Assembly: GCA_039184415.1 (NCBI GenBank)
Contig: JBCDBB010000109.1
Span: forward strand, 1-13,121
Length of the DNA: 13,121 nt
DNA from: JANSYP01 sp039184415
GTDB lineage: Bacteria; Pseudomonadota; Alphaproteobacteria; Rhodobacterales; Rhodobacteraceae
Reading direction: 5' to 3'
Numbering within the stretch: the first letter of the stretch is position 1; each line of letters opens with the position of its first letter. The translations under genes and the position numbers were made by a program. The notes beneath the pieces are model-generated. The model saw only the letters and a list, made by a program, of their open reading frames with translations, did not search any database and was not told where the DNA came from. This document shows, one piece after another, positions 1 to 7,164 of this stretch.

Positions 1-306
1 CTCCAGCGCTACAAGTCGCTGCAGGACATCATCGCGATCCTCGGGATGGACGAACTCTCCGAAGAGGACAAGCTGACCGTGGCCCGCGCGCGCAAGATCC
101 AGCGTTTCCTGAGCCAACCCTTCGACGTGGCCAAGGTCTTCACCGGGTTCGACGGTGTGCAGGTGCCGCTTGAGAAGACCATCGCCTCCTTCAAGGCCGT
201 GGTTGCTGGCGAGTATGACCACCTGCCCGAGGCTGCCTTCTACATGGTCGGAGATATCGACGAGGTCATGGCCAAGGCCGAGAAGATGGCCGCCGCGGCT
301 GCGTAA
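1..306 (+). CDS. atpD: ATP synthase F1 subunit beta, C-terminal part (5' end outside window)
   Basis: Catalytic subunit of the F1 sector of the H+-translocating ATP synthase, on the cytoplasmic face of the inner membrane. Only the last 101 residues are present; the frame is open from base 1. They form the C-terminal helical domain: it opens with LQRYKSLQDIIAILGMDEL, which includes the conserved DELSEED-type segment that contacts the epsilon and gamma subunits, continues through the RARKIQRFLSQPF helix, and ends with the AFYMVGDIDEVMAKAEK helix and an alanine tail. The Walker A and catalytic Glu regions lie upstream of the window. The gene is followed after 11 bases by atpC, the usual order at the 3' end of the atp operon. 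Identification is from family sequence and is essentially certain. Confidence 0.97.
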   Translation, partial: LQRYKSLQDIIAILGMDELSEEDKLTVARARKIQRFLSQPFDVAKVFTGFDGVQVPLEKTIASFKAVVAGEYDHLPEAAFYMVGDIDEVMAKAEKMAAAAA

Positions 307-317
307 GGACAGGATGA

Positions 318-713
318 ATGGCTGACACCATGCAGTTTGACCTTGTGTCGCCGGAGCGGGCCTTGGCCTCGCTTAAGGCGACCGCGGTCCAGATCCCGGG
401 GTCGGAGGGCGACATGACGGCGATGCCGATGCATGCGCCCACCATCACCACCTTGCGGCCCGGTGTGCTCACCGTGACCAGTGCCGAGGGCACCCAGGAC
501 TATTACGTCACCGGCGGTTTTGCCGAGGTCGGCGCAGAGGCCACGACTGTTCTGGCCGAACGCGCCTACCCGTCCGACAGTGAAGGCAAACGCGCGATCG
601 AGGCGCATCTGGAGGAGGCCCGCGCGGCCGCCGAAGAGGCCCATCCCGACTATCGGGACGCCGCCAACAAGCTGGTCGCCGACTTCGTTCATCTGCTGAA
701 TCAGATGACCTAA
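318..713 (+). CDS. atpC: ATP synthase F1 subunit epsilon
   Basis: Epsilon subunit of F1, part of the rotor stalk and a regulator of ATP hydrolysis; acts in the cytoplasm attached to gamma. The product is 131 residues. The N-terminal beta-sandwich holds the conserved core around residues 30-75 (HAPTITTLRPGVLTV, then YYVTGGFAEV). The C-terminal helical hairpin (about 85-131) is rich in Ala and Glu. Length and composition fit alphaproteobacterial epsilon subunits. The start is chosen because an AAGGACAGGA ribosome site lies just upstream and it gives the MADTMQFDLVSPER N-terminus usual for this group; an out-of-frame ATG sits four bases earlier. It is the last gene of the atp operon, since a terminator follows the stop within 30 bases. 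Confidence 0.96.
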   Translation: MADTMQFDLVSPERALASLKATAVQIPGSEGDMTAMPMHAPTITTLRPGVLTVTSAEGTQDYYVTGGFAEVGAEATTVLAERAYPSDSEGKRAIEAHLEEARAAAEEAHPDYRDAANKLVADFVHLLNQMT

Positions 714-739
714 CAGCCTAGAAAGCTGCGATTTTTTAT

Positions 740-770
740 GGGCCTGGGGACTTTCCCGGGCCCTTTTTTT
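740..770 (+). terminator. Rho-independent terminator of the atp operon
   Basis: A GC-rich inverted repeat (GGGCCTGGGGA, loop CTT, TCCCGGGCCC) gives a stem of about 10 bp with two G-T wobbles. It is followed at once by seven T. It lies 27 bases after the atpC stop. It is not bidirectional: the opposite flank gives an A-run, not a U-run, on the other strand. Confidence 0.88.
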
Positions 771-854
771 GTATGCACACCCACCGCGCGATTCGTGCTA
801 GAGGCAATGGTTAACAACAGAAACCGGCCGCGATTGGCGCGCGAGGGGGACAAA

Positions 855-2462
855 ATGACAAACGGACTGGGCCGGAGAACATCTTGTTTTCTGATCGCTT
901 TGGCAGCGGTGTTTTTCGCGACCATGTCGGTCGTCGAGGCACAGGATGCGGACACCGCCGCGCCGGAAGCCGCTCCTGAGACCGCAGAACAGGAGGCGCA
1001 GGCCGCCGAGGAGGCCGCCAGCGACGAAGCCGACGCAGCCGCCAACGAAGCGGCACAGGTTGTCCAGGATGTGCCGGAGGTTCAGCAGGCCGAGGGCGCG
1101 TCCGATGCCCCGGTAGAGGCAATGGACGCGGGCGAGCTCCGCGCCATTCTTGCCGACCCGTCCCTCACCCCCGAGGATCTGCAGCTTCTGGTTCTGCCGC
1201 TGACGGTCGACGAACTGGCCGAACTCGCGGATGCTTGGGTTGTCATCGTCAAAGGAATGACCGCGGCCGTCGTCGCCGAAGAACTTGCCATCCGCGAAGC
1301 CGAAGTCGAGGGTGGAGAGCCGATATCGCGCGATCGTCTGAGCGCCCTGGGGCGCGAACGGGCGCGCGGGTTCTCGAATTTCATGGCGGTCGTGAACAGT
1401 TATGAACTGAAAGGAGGCGACCCTGCGAAAGTCGCCACCTACCGCGCCTATCGCAACGCCATCGTCGTTCAGGAAACCCAGGCCGCGGACTGGCGCACGC
1501 TGCTGGCCCAGACCCTCGACTGGGCACAGAGCGAGGACGGGGGTATCGCCCTGGCCAAGGACGTCGCGGTCGTGGTCGCATCCTTCCTCGGGCTCCTGAT
1601 CGCTGCGCGCTTCGTCCGCCGGATCGCCCGGCGCGCGTTCAACAAGATCCCGAACATGTCCCAGCTGCTGCAGGGGTTCCTCGTCATGGTGATCTACTGG
1701 CTGACGCTTGCCGTCGGTCTGATGATCGTCCTCGGCGCCCTGGGCGTGAACATCACACCGCTCTTCGCTCTGGTCGGCGGTGCCTCCTTCATCATCGCCT
1801 TCGCCATGCAGGACACCCTTGGCAATCTCGCCGCCGGTCTGATGATCATGATCAACCGGCCCTTCGATGTGGGCGACTATGTCGAGATCGCCGGGATCGG
1901 CGGTACGGTCGAGTCTGTGTCGGTCGTCTCCACAACCGTCGCCACGCCGGATAACCAGGTGATCGTCATTCCCAACAGCAAGGTCTGGGGCGACATCATC
2001 ACCAACGTCACCGCGAGCGAAACCCGGCGCGTCGATTTCGTCTTTGGCATCGGCTATGACGACAGCATCGAAGAGGCGCAGCGTGTGCTCGAAGAGACTG
2101 TCGCGGCGCACGAACTCGTCCTGAAGGACCCCAAGCCCGTGATCCGGGTGAATGAGCTGGCCGACAGTTCGGTGAATTTCGTGGTCCGGCCCTGGGTCAA
2201 GAGCGCCGACTACTGGACTGTCCACTGGGATCTGATGCGGCAGGTCAAGGAAGCCTTCGATGCCGCCGGCATCTCGATCCCCTTCCCGCAGTCCGACATG
2301 CATCTGCATGTCAGCGGCAGCGATGCGCCGGCACCTCTGACCTCGGCGGGGGACAAACTCTCCGGACCGGCGCATGGGGTGGGACGGCCCGCCGGGGCAC
2401 CGGACTATCGTACCGGCGACGGGGGCGCGTCGGACAGCGCGCCGGAAACCCAGGGCAGCTGA
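855..2462 (+). CDS. MscS-family mechanosensitive ion channel with signal peptide
   Basis: Predicted small-conductance mechanosensitive channel of the inner membrane, which opens on hypo-osmotic shock. The product is 535 residues. Residues 1-29 are a signal peptide (RR, a hydrophobic core, VEA before Gln30). Residues 30-90 are a very Ala/Glu/Asp-rich low-complexity stretch. Residues 91-232 form a predicted periplasmic helical region. Membrane segments are at about 236-254, 272-294 and 299-334. The last is the pore helix with GASFIIAFAMQDTLGNLAAG and the family motif NRPFDVGD (334-341). A beta domain (342-390, ending IPNSKVWGDIITN) and an alpha/beta cage domain (to about 487) follow, then a 48-residue Gly/Pro/Ser tail. 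Start: an in-frame ATG at 738 lies inside the atp terminator and one at 807 lacks a signal peptide, whereas 855 has GAGGGGGA five bases before it. It converges with prs, leaving a 9-base gap without a hairpin. The exact subfamily is not assigned. Confidence 0.9.
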   Translation: MTNGLGRRTSCFLIALAAVFFATMSVVEAQDADTAAPEAAPETAEQEAQAAEEAASDEADAAANEAAQVVQDVPEVQQAEGASDAPVEAMDAGELRAILADPSLTPEDLQLLVLPLTVDELAELADAWVVIVKGMTAAVVAEELAIREAEVEGGEPISRDRLSALGRERARGFSNFMAVVNSYELKGGDPAKVATYRAYRNAIVVQETQAADWRTLLAQTLDWAQSEDGGIALAKDVAVVVASFLGLLIAARFVRRIARRAFNKIPNMSQLLQGFLVMVIYWLTLAVGLMIVLGALGVNITPLFALVGGASFIIAFAMQDTLGNLAAGLMIMINRPFDVGDYVEIAGIGGTVESVSVVSTTVATPDNQVIVIPNSKVWGDIITNVTASETRRVDFVFGIGYDDSIEEAQRVLEETVAAHELVLKDPKPVIRVNELADSSVNFVVRPWVKSADYWTVHWDLMRQVKEAFDAAGISIPFPQSDMHLHVSGSDAPAPLTSAGDKLSGPAHGVGRPAGAPDYRTGDGGASDSAPETQGS

Positions 2463-2471
2463 GGCGCCGGG

Positions 2472-3491
2472 TCAGGCGTCGGGATAGAAGCCTTCGTAGA
2501 TCGGCACCAACGTCTCGCGCTCGAACAGCGACGACACGCTGGTGCCGTTCCAGATATTCAGGATTGCCTGGGCAAAGATCGGCGCGGTCGGCACGATGCG
2601 AATGTTGGGCGCATCGCGGACGGGCTGCGGGGCCTCGATCGTGTCCGTGATCACCAGGCTTTCCATCCGGCTCTTGGTGATCCGCTCCACCGCCGGGCCC
2701 GACATCACGCCGTGCGTGATATAGGAATGCACCTCCGTCGCGCCGGCATCCAGAAGTACGTCGGCCGCCTTGCAGAGCGTCCCCGCCGTATCGCAGAGGT
2801 CGTCCACGATCAGACAGGTCTTGCCGGAGACATCGCCGATCACCGTCATCTCGGCGACCTCCCCGGCCTTTTCCCGCCGTTTGTCGACGATCGCCAGCGG
2901 CGATTTGATCCGGGTCGCCAGCTCGCGCGCCCGTGCCACGCCGCCCACGTCGGGCGAAACGACCATCAGCTCATCCATCCGGCCCTTGAAATGATGCTCG
3001 ATATCCAGCGCGAAGGTTGGCGAGGCATAGAGATTGTCCACCGGTATATCGAAAAACCCCTGGATCTGGGCGGCATGCAGATCCATCGTCAGGATCCGTT
3101 CGATCCCGGCCTGGGTGATCAGATTGGCCACAAGCTTGGCCGAGATCGGCGTGCGCGCCTTGGTCCGGCGGTCGTGGCGCGATTCGCCGAAATCGGGGAT
3201 CCCGGCCGTGATCCGCGAGGCCGATGAGCGCCGGAGCGCATCGGCGATGATCAGAAGCTCCATCAGATTGTCGTTGGCCGGGTTCGAGGTCGGCTGGATG
3301 ATGTACATATCCTCGCCGCGCACGTTCTCGAACACCTCGACGAAGATCTCCTGATCGTTGAACCGCTCCACCCGCGCATCGACCAGTCCCATGGAGGCGC
3401 CCCTGTGCATCGACATCCGTCGCGCCACCGCCTTGGCCAGGGTTCTGTTCGAATTTCCGGAGATCAGCTTCGGTTCGATCAAAGAGGGCAT
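2472..3491 (-). CDS. prs: Ribose-phosphate pyrophosphokinase with an altered ATP-site motif
   Basis: Makes PRPP from ribose 5-phosphate and ATP in the cytoplasm, feeding purine, pyrimidine, histidine, tryptophan and NAD synthesis. The product is 339 residues, slightly longer than the usual 310-320 because of N- and C-terminal extensions. Visible motifs: FNDQE (44-48), SNPANDNLMELL (69-80), catalytic-site His in MDLHA (136-140), QGFFDIPVDN (144-153), SPDVGGVARARELA (179-192), flexible-loop KRREKAGE (204-211) and the PRPP loop VDDLCDTAGTL (229-239). The conserved adenine-binding motif, normally PYFGYARQDR in this family, reads PDFGESRHDR (99-108). The reading frame is intact and everything around it is conserved. 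Start ATG with a weak GGAACGA upstream. It is divergent from the isomerase gene and probably has its own promoter between them. Identity is sure; full activity is less so because of the motif. Confidence 0.95.
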   Translation of the reverse strand: MPSLIEPKLISGNSNRTLAKAVARRMSMHRGASMGLVDARVERFNDQEIFVEVFENVRGEDMYIIQPTSNPANDNLMELLIIADALRRSSASRITAGIPDFGESRHDRRTKARTPISAKLVANLITQAGIERILTMDLHAAQIQGFFDIPVDNLYASPTFALDIEHHFKGRMDELMVVSPDVGGVARARELATRIKSPLAIVDKRREKAGEVAEMTVIGDVSGKTCLIVDDLCDTAGTLCKAADVLLDAGATEVHSYITHGVMSGPAVERITKSRMESLVITDTIEAPQPVRDAPNIRIVPTAPIFAQAILNIWNGTSVSSLFERETLVPIYEGFYPDA

Positions 3492-3530
3492 TAACTTCGT
3501 TCCGTGCGCATCGACCGCTGGTACGGCCCG

Positions 3531-3563
3531 TTGACACCGATTAGCACCCTACCATGCTGGTGC
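3531..3563 (+). promoter_or_regulatory. Possible promoter and small inverted repeat upstream of the isomerase gene
   Basis: A perfect TTGACA lies at 3531-3536, with a poor -10 (CATGCT, 3553-3558) after 16 bases. That would put the start of transcription about 25 bases before the GTG start codon. The same stretch holds an inverted repeat, GCACC (3544-3548) and GGTGC (3559-3563), which could be a protein site between the -35 and -10. This is inference from position; the -10 matches only three of six consensus bases. Confidence 0.3.
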
Positions 3564-3591
3564 AACCAAAACGGCAGGGAGGCCGGGGCCT

Positions 3592-4188
3592 GTGACGCAG
3601 ATCGACTACTACTTTTCCACGATTTCACCCTTCACCTATTTGGCCCAGGACGGGTTGGAGCAGGTTGCAGCGCGTCAGGACGCGACCATTGCCTACAAGC
3701 CGCTGGACGTCTTCGCGCTCTTCGGGCGCACGGGCGGCGTACCGGTCAAGGAGCGCCACGAGAACCGCCAGGCCTATCGCCTGCAGGAGCTGCGCCGCGG
3801 CGCCAGGAAGGCCGGCGTAACCCTGAACATGCCGGCGGCCTTCTGGCCGACCAACGCCGCGCCAAGTTCCTATGCGGTGATCGCCGCCGCAAAAGAGGGC
3901 TCCGGCGACATCGGGGCGCTGGTGCGCGGATTGCTCGGCGCCTGCTTCGCACAGGAAAAGGACATCGCGGACGATGCCGTGATCCGGGAGTGCCTGAGCG
4001 CATCCGGATTTTCGCCCGACCTGGCAGACAAAGGCATGCTGAGCAGCGCCGAAATCTACGCCGCCAACCTCGAAGAAGCTGTGGGCGCAGGCGTCTTCGG
4101 CGCGCCCTTCTATATCGTGGGCGAGGAGCGGTTCTGGGGCCATGACAGGCTCGCCGATCTGGAGCTGCACCTGGAAGGCAAGATCTAG
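3592..4188 (+). CDS. 2-hydroxychromene-2-carboxylate isomerase family protein (DsbA/kappa-GST fold)
   Basis: Cytoplasmic thioredoxin-fold protein of the glutathione-dependent HCCA isomerase / kappa-class GST family. The product is 198 residues, the family's usual length. The N-terminal strand and active-site turn read IDYYFSTISPFTYLA (4-18), with Ser12 at the position of the glutathione-contacting serine of NahD-type enzymes. A helical insert spans about 50-150. The fold's cis-proline loop is GVFGAPFYIV (167-176), followed by the signature FWGHDRLADLE (181-191). Start is GTG, with CAGGGAGG nine bases upstream; no ATG fits. No aromatic-degradation genes are next to it, so naphthalene catabolism is not implied; a general glutathione-dependent isomerase or oxidoreductase role is as likely. 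Its stop interlocks with that of the convergent aldolase gene. Confidence 0.88.
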   Translation: MTQIDYYFSTISPFTYLAQDGLEQVAARQDATIAYKPLDVFALFGRTGGVPVKERHENRQAYRLQELRRGARKAGVTLNMPAAFWPTNAAPSSYAVIAAAKEGSGDIGALVRGLLGACFAQEKDIADDAVIRECLSASGFSPDLADKGMLSSAEIYAANLEEAVGAGVFGAPFYIVGEERFWGHDRLADLELHLEGKI

Positions 4189-5237
4189 TCGCCGGCGAAG
4201 AACCCCAGAAACTCGGAACGCGCCTCAGGCGTCGCCGACCAGTCGCACACCAGCCGGGCCGACAGGCGTTCTTCAAGATCGCCGCCTGCCAGTTCTCCCT
4301 CCGTGATGTAGTAGGCCGCGCCGGCCTGGTGCAGGCGCTGATGCAGATGGCGTGGCCAATCAGCATAAAGCGTGTTGATCACCGGCCTGTGGTGCAGCCG
4401 CACGTGCCCCGTCGCCTCCAACCCCTCCGCGAGCGCGGCGGAGGCGGCGTTCGCGTCACGGGCCATGTCGAGCCAGAGCCCGTCCTCAAGATAGGCCGCC
4501 ATCTGCGCCGACAGATACCGGTGTTTCGAAAACAGATGCCCAGCCCTCTTGCGGCGCAGCTCGAACTCCCACGCCCTGGCCGGATCGAACAGCACCACCG
4601 CCTCCACCCCCATCAGACCGTTCTTGGTGCCGCCGAAGCTGACGGCATCGACCCCGGCCTTCCAGGTCATCTCCGCCGGGCTGCAGCCGAGGGCGACCAG
4701 CGCATTGGCAAAGCGTGCCCCGTCCAGATGCACAGGCAGGTCCAAGTCACGCGCCACATCGCAGAGCGCCCAGATCTGGTCGAGCGTGTATGCCGTGCCG
4801 CGTTCGCTGCCCTGGGTGATCGAAATCGGCCCGCGCTGAACGCCATGCACGCCACCCGCCCCAACCGCCGCAATGGTCGCGCGCAGATCGCTGGCGCTCA
4901 TGAGCCCCTGGTCCGAGGGCACGAGGGTCAGCTTCGATCCGGCGGTGAAAAACTCCGGCGCACCGCATTCGTCCTCATGGATATGAGCCACGTCCGAGCA
5001 GAAAACCGTCTGCCAAGGCTCTGCCAGGCAGGCCAGGGCCAGCGCATTCGCCGCCGTGCCGGTCGCCACCAGATACACCGCCGCTTCCGGCGCCTCGAAG
5101 ATCTCGCGGATCTGCGTCCGGACAATCTCCATCAGCGGATCGGCGCCGTAGGACGCCGTGTAGCCTTCATTGGCGCGGGCCAGCGCCTCCATCACCTTTG
5201 GATGCACCGGTCCGGTATTGTCAGAAGCATACTGCAT
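4185..5237 (-). CDS. Threonine aldolase family protein (PLP-dependent, low-specificity type)
   Basis: Predicted PLP enzyme cleaving L-threonine or L-allo-threonine to glycine and acetaldehyde, or related beta-hydroxy amino acids; cytoplasmic. The product is 350 residues (fold type I). It starts ASDNTGPVHPKVMEAL, the family's N-terminus. Cofactor residues are visible: the phosphate loop VATGTAANALAL (57-68), His86 in HIHEDE, which stacks on the PLP ring, LDGARFANA (171-179) with the Asp that binds the pyridine nitrogen, and Schiff-base Lys205 in SFGGTKNG (200-207). The start at 5237 is preferred over an upstream in-frame ATG at 5267: it has GAGGA seven bases before it and overlaps the upstream stop codon by one base (TGATG), suggesting coupling to the cysteine-cluster gene. 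It is the last gene of the minus-strand run. Substrate stereospecificity cannot be read from the sequence. Confidence 0.9.
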   Translation of the reverse strand: MQYASDNTGPVHPKVMEALARANEGYTASYGADPLMEIVRTQIREIFEAPEAAVYLVATGTAANALALACLAEPWQTVFCSDVAHIHEDECGAPEFFTAGSKLTLVPSDQGLMSASDLRATIAAVGAGGVHGVQRGPISITQGSERGTAYTLDQIWALCDVARDLDLPVHLDGARFANALVALGCSPAEMTWKAGVDAVSFGGTKNGLMGVEAVVLFDPARAWEFELRRKRAGHLFSKHRYLSAQMAAYLEDGLWLDMARDANAASAALAEGLEATGHVRLHHRPVINTLYADWPRHLHQRLHQAGAAYYITEGELAGGDLEERLSARLVCDWSATPEARSEFLGFFAGD

Positions 5238-5695
5238 CACGGGTCCTCGATAATGTAATCTTCCCAATCATCCTCCGAGACCACCAGCTCGCTGACGGTC
5301 CAGTCCCGGACCGACTCGCCCGCATCATGGACGCTCTCGGGATCGCCGCTTACCAGAGGATGCCACCGGTGCAATGGTCTGCCCTCATGGAGCAGGCGAT
5401 AGGCGCAGGTTGCCGGCAGCCAATAGGCGACCTCGGGCAGGCTCGCCGGGCTCAGGACGACGCATTCGGGCACGAGCCGCTTGCGATCGGGATAGTTGCT
5501 GCAACGGCAGCTCTCGGCATCCAGCAGACGGCAGGCGACACGGGTAAAGGCCACGTCTCCGCTATCGGGGTCCTCAAGCTTGTTCAGACAGCATTTGCCG
5601 CAGCCGTCGCAGAGCGCCTCCCACTCTGCCGCGTTCATATCCCTGAGGCGCACGCGTTCCCAAAACTTCGGGCGCAGCGGCGCGGCGTCGGTCAC
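5237..5695 (-). CDS. YcgN-family cysteine cluster protein (UPF0260)
   Basis: Small cytoplasmic protein of 152 residues in the YcgN/UPF0260 family, whose function is not established. The signature is the CxxCxxCC cluster in LCDGCGKCCLNKLED (Cys29, 32, 35, 36), followed by further cysteines at about 55, 63, 65, 78 and 97 in CRLLDAESCRCSNYPDR, ECVVL and ATCAYR. The number and spacing suggest a bound metal, probably an iron-sulphur cluster or zinc. The N-terminus FWERVRLRDMNAAEWEALCDGC fits the family. It starts with GTG overlapping the ribF stop by four bases (GTGA) and ends overlapping the aldolase start, so it is the middle gene of a tightly coupled trio. The link to ribF is positional only. 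Confidence 0.9.
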   Translation of the reverse strand: MTDAAPLRPKFWERVRLRDMNAAEWEALCDGCGKCCLNKLEDPDSGDVAFTRVACRLLDAESCRCSNYPDRKRLVPECVVLSPASLPEVAYWLPATCAYRLLHEGRPLHRWHPLVSGDPESVHDAGESVRDWTVSELVVSEDDWEDYIIEDP

Positions 5696-6636
5696 AGCGT
5701 CGCCAGACAGTCCCGCGCGCGGGCGCTGTCCCGAGCCATCTGGGCGATCAGCCCTGCGACGCCCTCGAACCGCTGCTCCGGCCGCAAAAACTCCACCAGA
5801 CCGACCGAGAGGTGCGCCCCGTAGAGATCACCCGAAAAGTCGAAGAGGTGGGTTTCCAGGTTGGGAAGATTCTCACCGAACATCGGGCGCACGCCGAGCG
5901 AGGCGACACCGCTATAGCTCCCGGTATGGGGACCATTCAAAATCTCGGCGGTGACCGCATAGACCCCGAAGCGCGGCAGATGGAGCCCCGTCAGCGACAG
6001 GTTGGCCGTGGGATAGCCCAGGGTCCGGCCGCGCTTTTCGCCATGGATCACCGGCCCTTCGATCCGATGCCAGTGCCCGAGCATCGCGCGGGCGTCGCGC
6101 GGCGCCCCATCGCTCAGCGCCTGACGGATACGGGTGGAGGACACCGGCCCGGCCTCGGTATTGATGCTCAGGAGCGGCGCGATGGTGGTCTCAAAGCCCA
6201 TCTCGGCGCCGAGGCGCACCAGATCCTCGGCCGTCCCTTTGCGCCCCTTGCCAAAGCAGAAATCCGCTCCGACAACGACGTGGCTCAGACCCAGCCCGCC
6301 CGCGATTACCTCCGCCGCGAACGCCTCGGCCTCCAGCCCCGAAAGACCGGCGTCGAAAGGCAGGACATAAAGATTATCGACGCCGATCTGGGCAAGGCGG
6401 TGTTCCTTGGCCTCGGCATTCATCAGCCGAAAAGCCGGCGCCTCCGGCGCGAAGTAGCTGCGCGGATGGGGATCGAAGGTCACCACACCGAGTGGCACAC
6501 CCGCGTCTGCCGCCGTGCTCCGCGTCTGTTCGATGACCGACCGATGACCCAGATGCACCCCGTCGAAATTGCCGATCGCGGCGCAGGCGCCGCGATCCAT
6601 GGGGTCGACATCGCTGTAGCCTCGGACGATCCGCAT
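5692..6636 (-). CDS. ribF: Bifunctional riboflavin kinase / FAD synthetase
   Basis: Converts riboflavin to FMN and then FAD, in the cytoplasm; supplies flavin to all flavoproteins, including the CO dehydrogenase medium subunit encoded further right. The product is 314 residues, the usual length. The N-terminal nucleotidyltransferase domain shows GNFDGVHLGH (22-31), TFDPHPRSYF (53-62), GADFCFGKGRKG (123-134) and the SSTRIR motif (166-171). The C-terminal kinase domain shows GEKRGRTLGYPTANL (199-213), SGVASLGVRPMFG (242-254) and LETHLFDFSGDLYG (260-273). Both active sites look intact. It starts 17 bases after the MaoC-type gene and overlaps the next gene by four bases. Confidence 0.96.
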   Translation of the reverse strand: MRIVRGYSDVDPMDRGACAAIGNFDGVHLGHRSVIEQTRSTAADAGVPLGVVTFDPHPRSYFAPEAPAFRLMNAEAKEHRLAQIGVDNLYVLPFDAGLSGLEAEAFAAEVIAGGLGLSHVVVGADFCFGKGRKGTAEDLVRLGAEMGFETTIAPLLSINTEAGPVSSTRIRQALSDGAPRDARAMLGHWHRIEGPVIHGEKRGRTLGYPTANLSLTGLHLPRFGVYAVTAEILNGPHTGSYSGVASLGVRPMFGENLPNLETHLFDFSGDLYGAHLSVGLVEFLRPEQRFEGVAGLIAQMARDSARARDCLATL

Positions 6637-6653
6637 TCCAGCCGTGCTCCGTG

Positions 6654-7079
6654 TCAGCTCCGGCTCGGCGCCAGCACCATGGCCTCGCCTGTGATGACGA
6701 GCTTTTCGTCGACCTTGGCCTCGCAGGTCAGGGTCACGCGCTTGCGCTCGGGCATCATGTCGCTGACGGTCACCGTGGCGGTGACCTCGTCACCGATCTT
6801 GACCGGGCCCATGAAACGCAGGGTCTGGCTCACATAGATCGTGCCGTGACCCGGCAGCCGTTCGCCCAAAAGAGCAGAGAACAGGCTCGCCGACAGCATC
6901 CCATGGGCGACCCGGTCGCCAAAGATCGACGCCTTGCCGGCCTCCTCGTCGAAATGGATCGGATTGCGATCCTCGCTCACATCCCCGAACTTCTCGATCA
7001 TGTCGAACGTGATGGCCTTGGTGATCGACCGGCTCATGCCGATATGCAGATCCTCCAGATAGATGGTTCCGACACTCAT
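6654..7079 (-). CDS. MaoC-type (R)-specific enoyl-CoA hydratase-like protein
   Basis: Single hot-dog-fold protein of 141 residues, predicted to hydrate trans-2-enoyl-CoA to (R)-3-hydroxyacyl-CoA or a related acyl thioester; cytoplasmic. The hydratase motif is complete: SEDRNPIHFDEEAGKASIFG (35-54) holds Asp37 and His42 in the D-x-N-P-x-H arrangement of the PhaJ catalytic pair, and RVAHGMLSASLFSALLG (56-72) follows. The length matches single-domain MaoC/PhaJ proteins. Start ATG has AGGGGAA six bases upstream. It sits 85 bases after the HAD gene and 17 before ribF, with no fatty-acid or polyhydroxyalkanoate gene beside it, so its acyl substrate is unknown; a methylmalonyl/mesaconyl-type pathway role cannot be excluded. 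Confidence 0.9.
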   Translation of the reverse strand: MSVGTIYLEDLHIGMSRSITKAITFDMIEKFGDVSEDRNPIHFDEEAGKASIFGDRVAHGMLSASLFSALLGERLPGHGTIYVSQTLRFMGPVKIGDEVTATVTVSDMMPERKRVTLTCEAKVDEKLVITGEAMVLAPSRS

Positions 7080-7164
7080 GCTGTTCCCCTAAATCCGTCA
7101 GTGCTTCGCGGGCCGTTCTAAGGCGGCGATGCGCCCGGCGCCAGCGCCTCGGCGACATCTTTCG

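Noticed and set aside
738..854. Upstream ATG starts (738, 807) for the channel gene
   Set aside because: The first lies within the atp terminator hairpin; neither puts the signal peptide at the N-terminus, whereas 855 does and has a ribosome site.
798..2375. 525-codon open frame antisense to the MscS-type channel
   Set aside because: Its His/Asp/Arg-rich translation is typical of a mirror frame in GC-rich DNA; it lies fully opposite a well-supported gene and shows no family motif.
3492..3591. Minus-strand promoter for prs (TTGGTT, 18 bases, GCTAAT)
   Set aside because: Only three and four consensus matches; a promoter must exist in this divergent gap but these boxes do not stand out.
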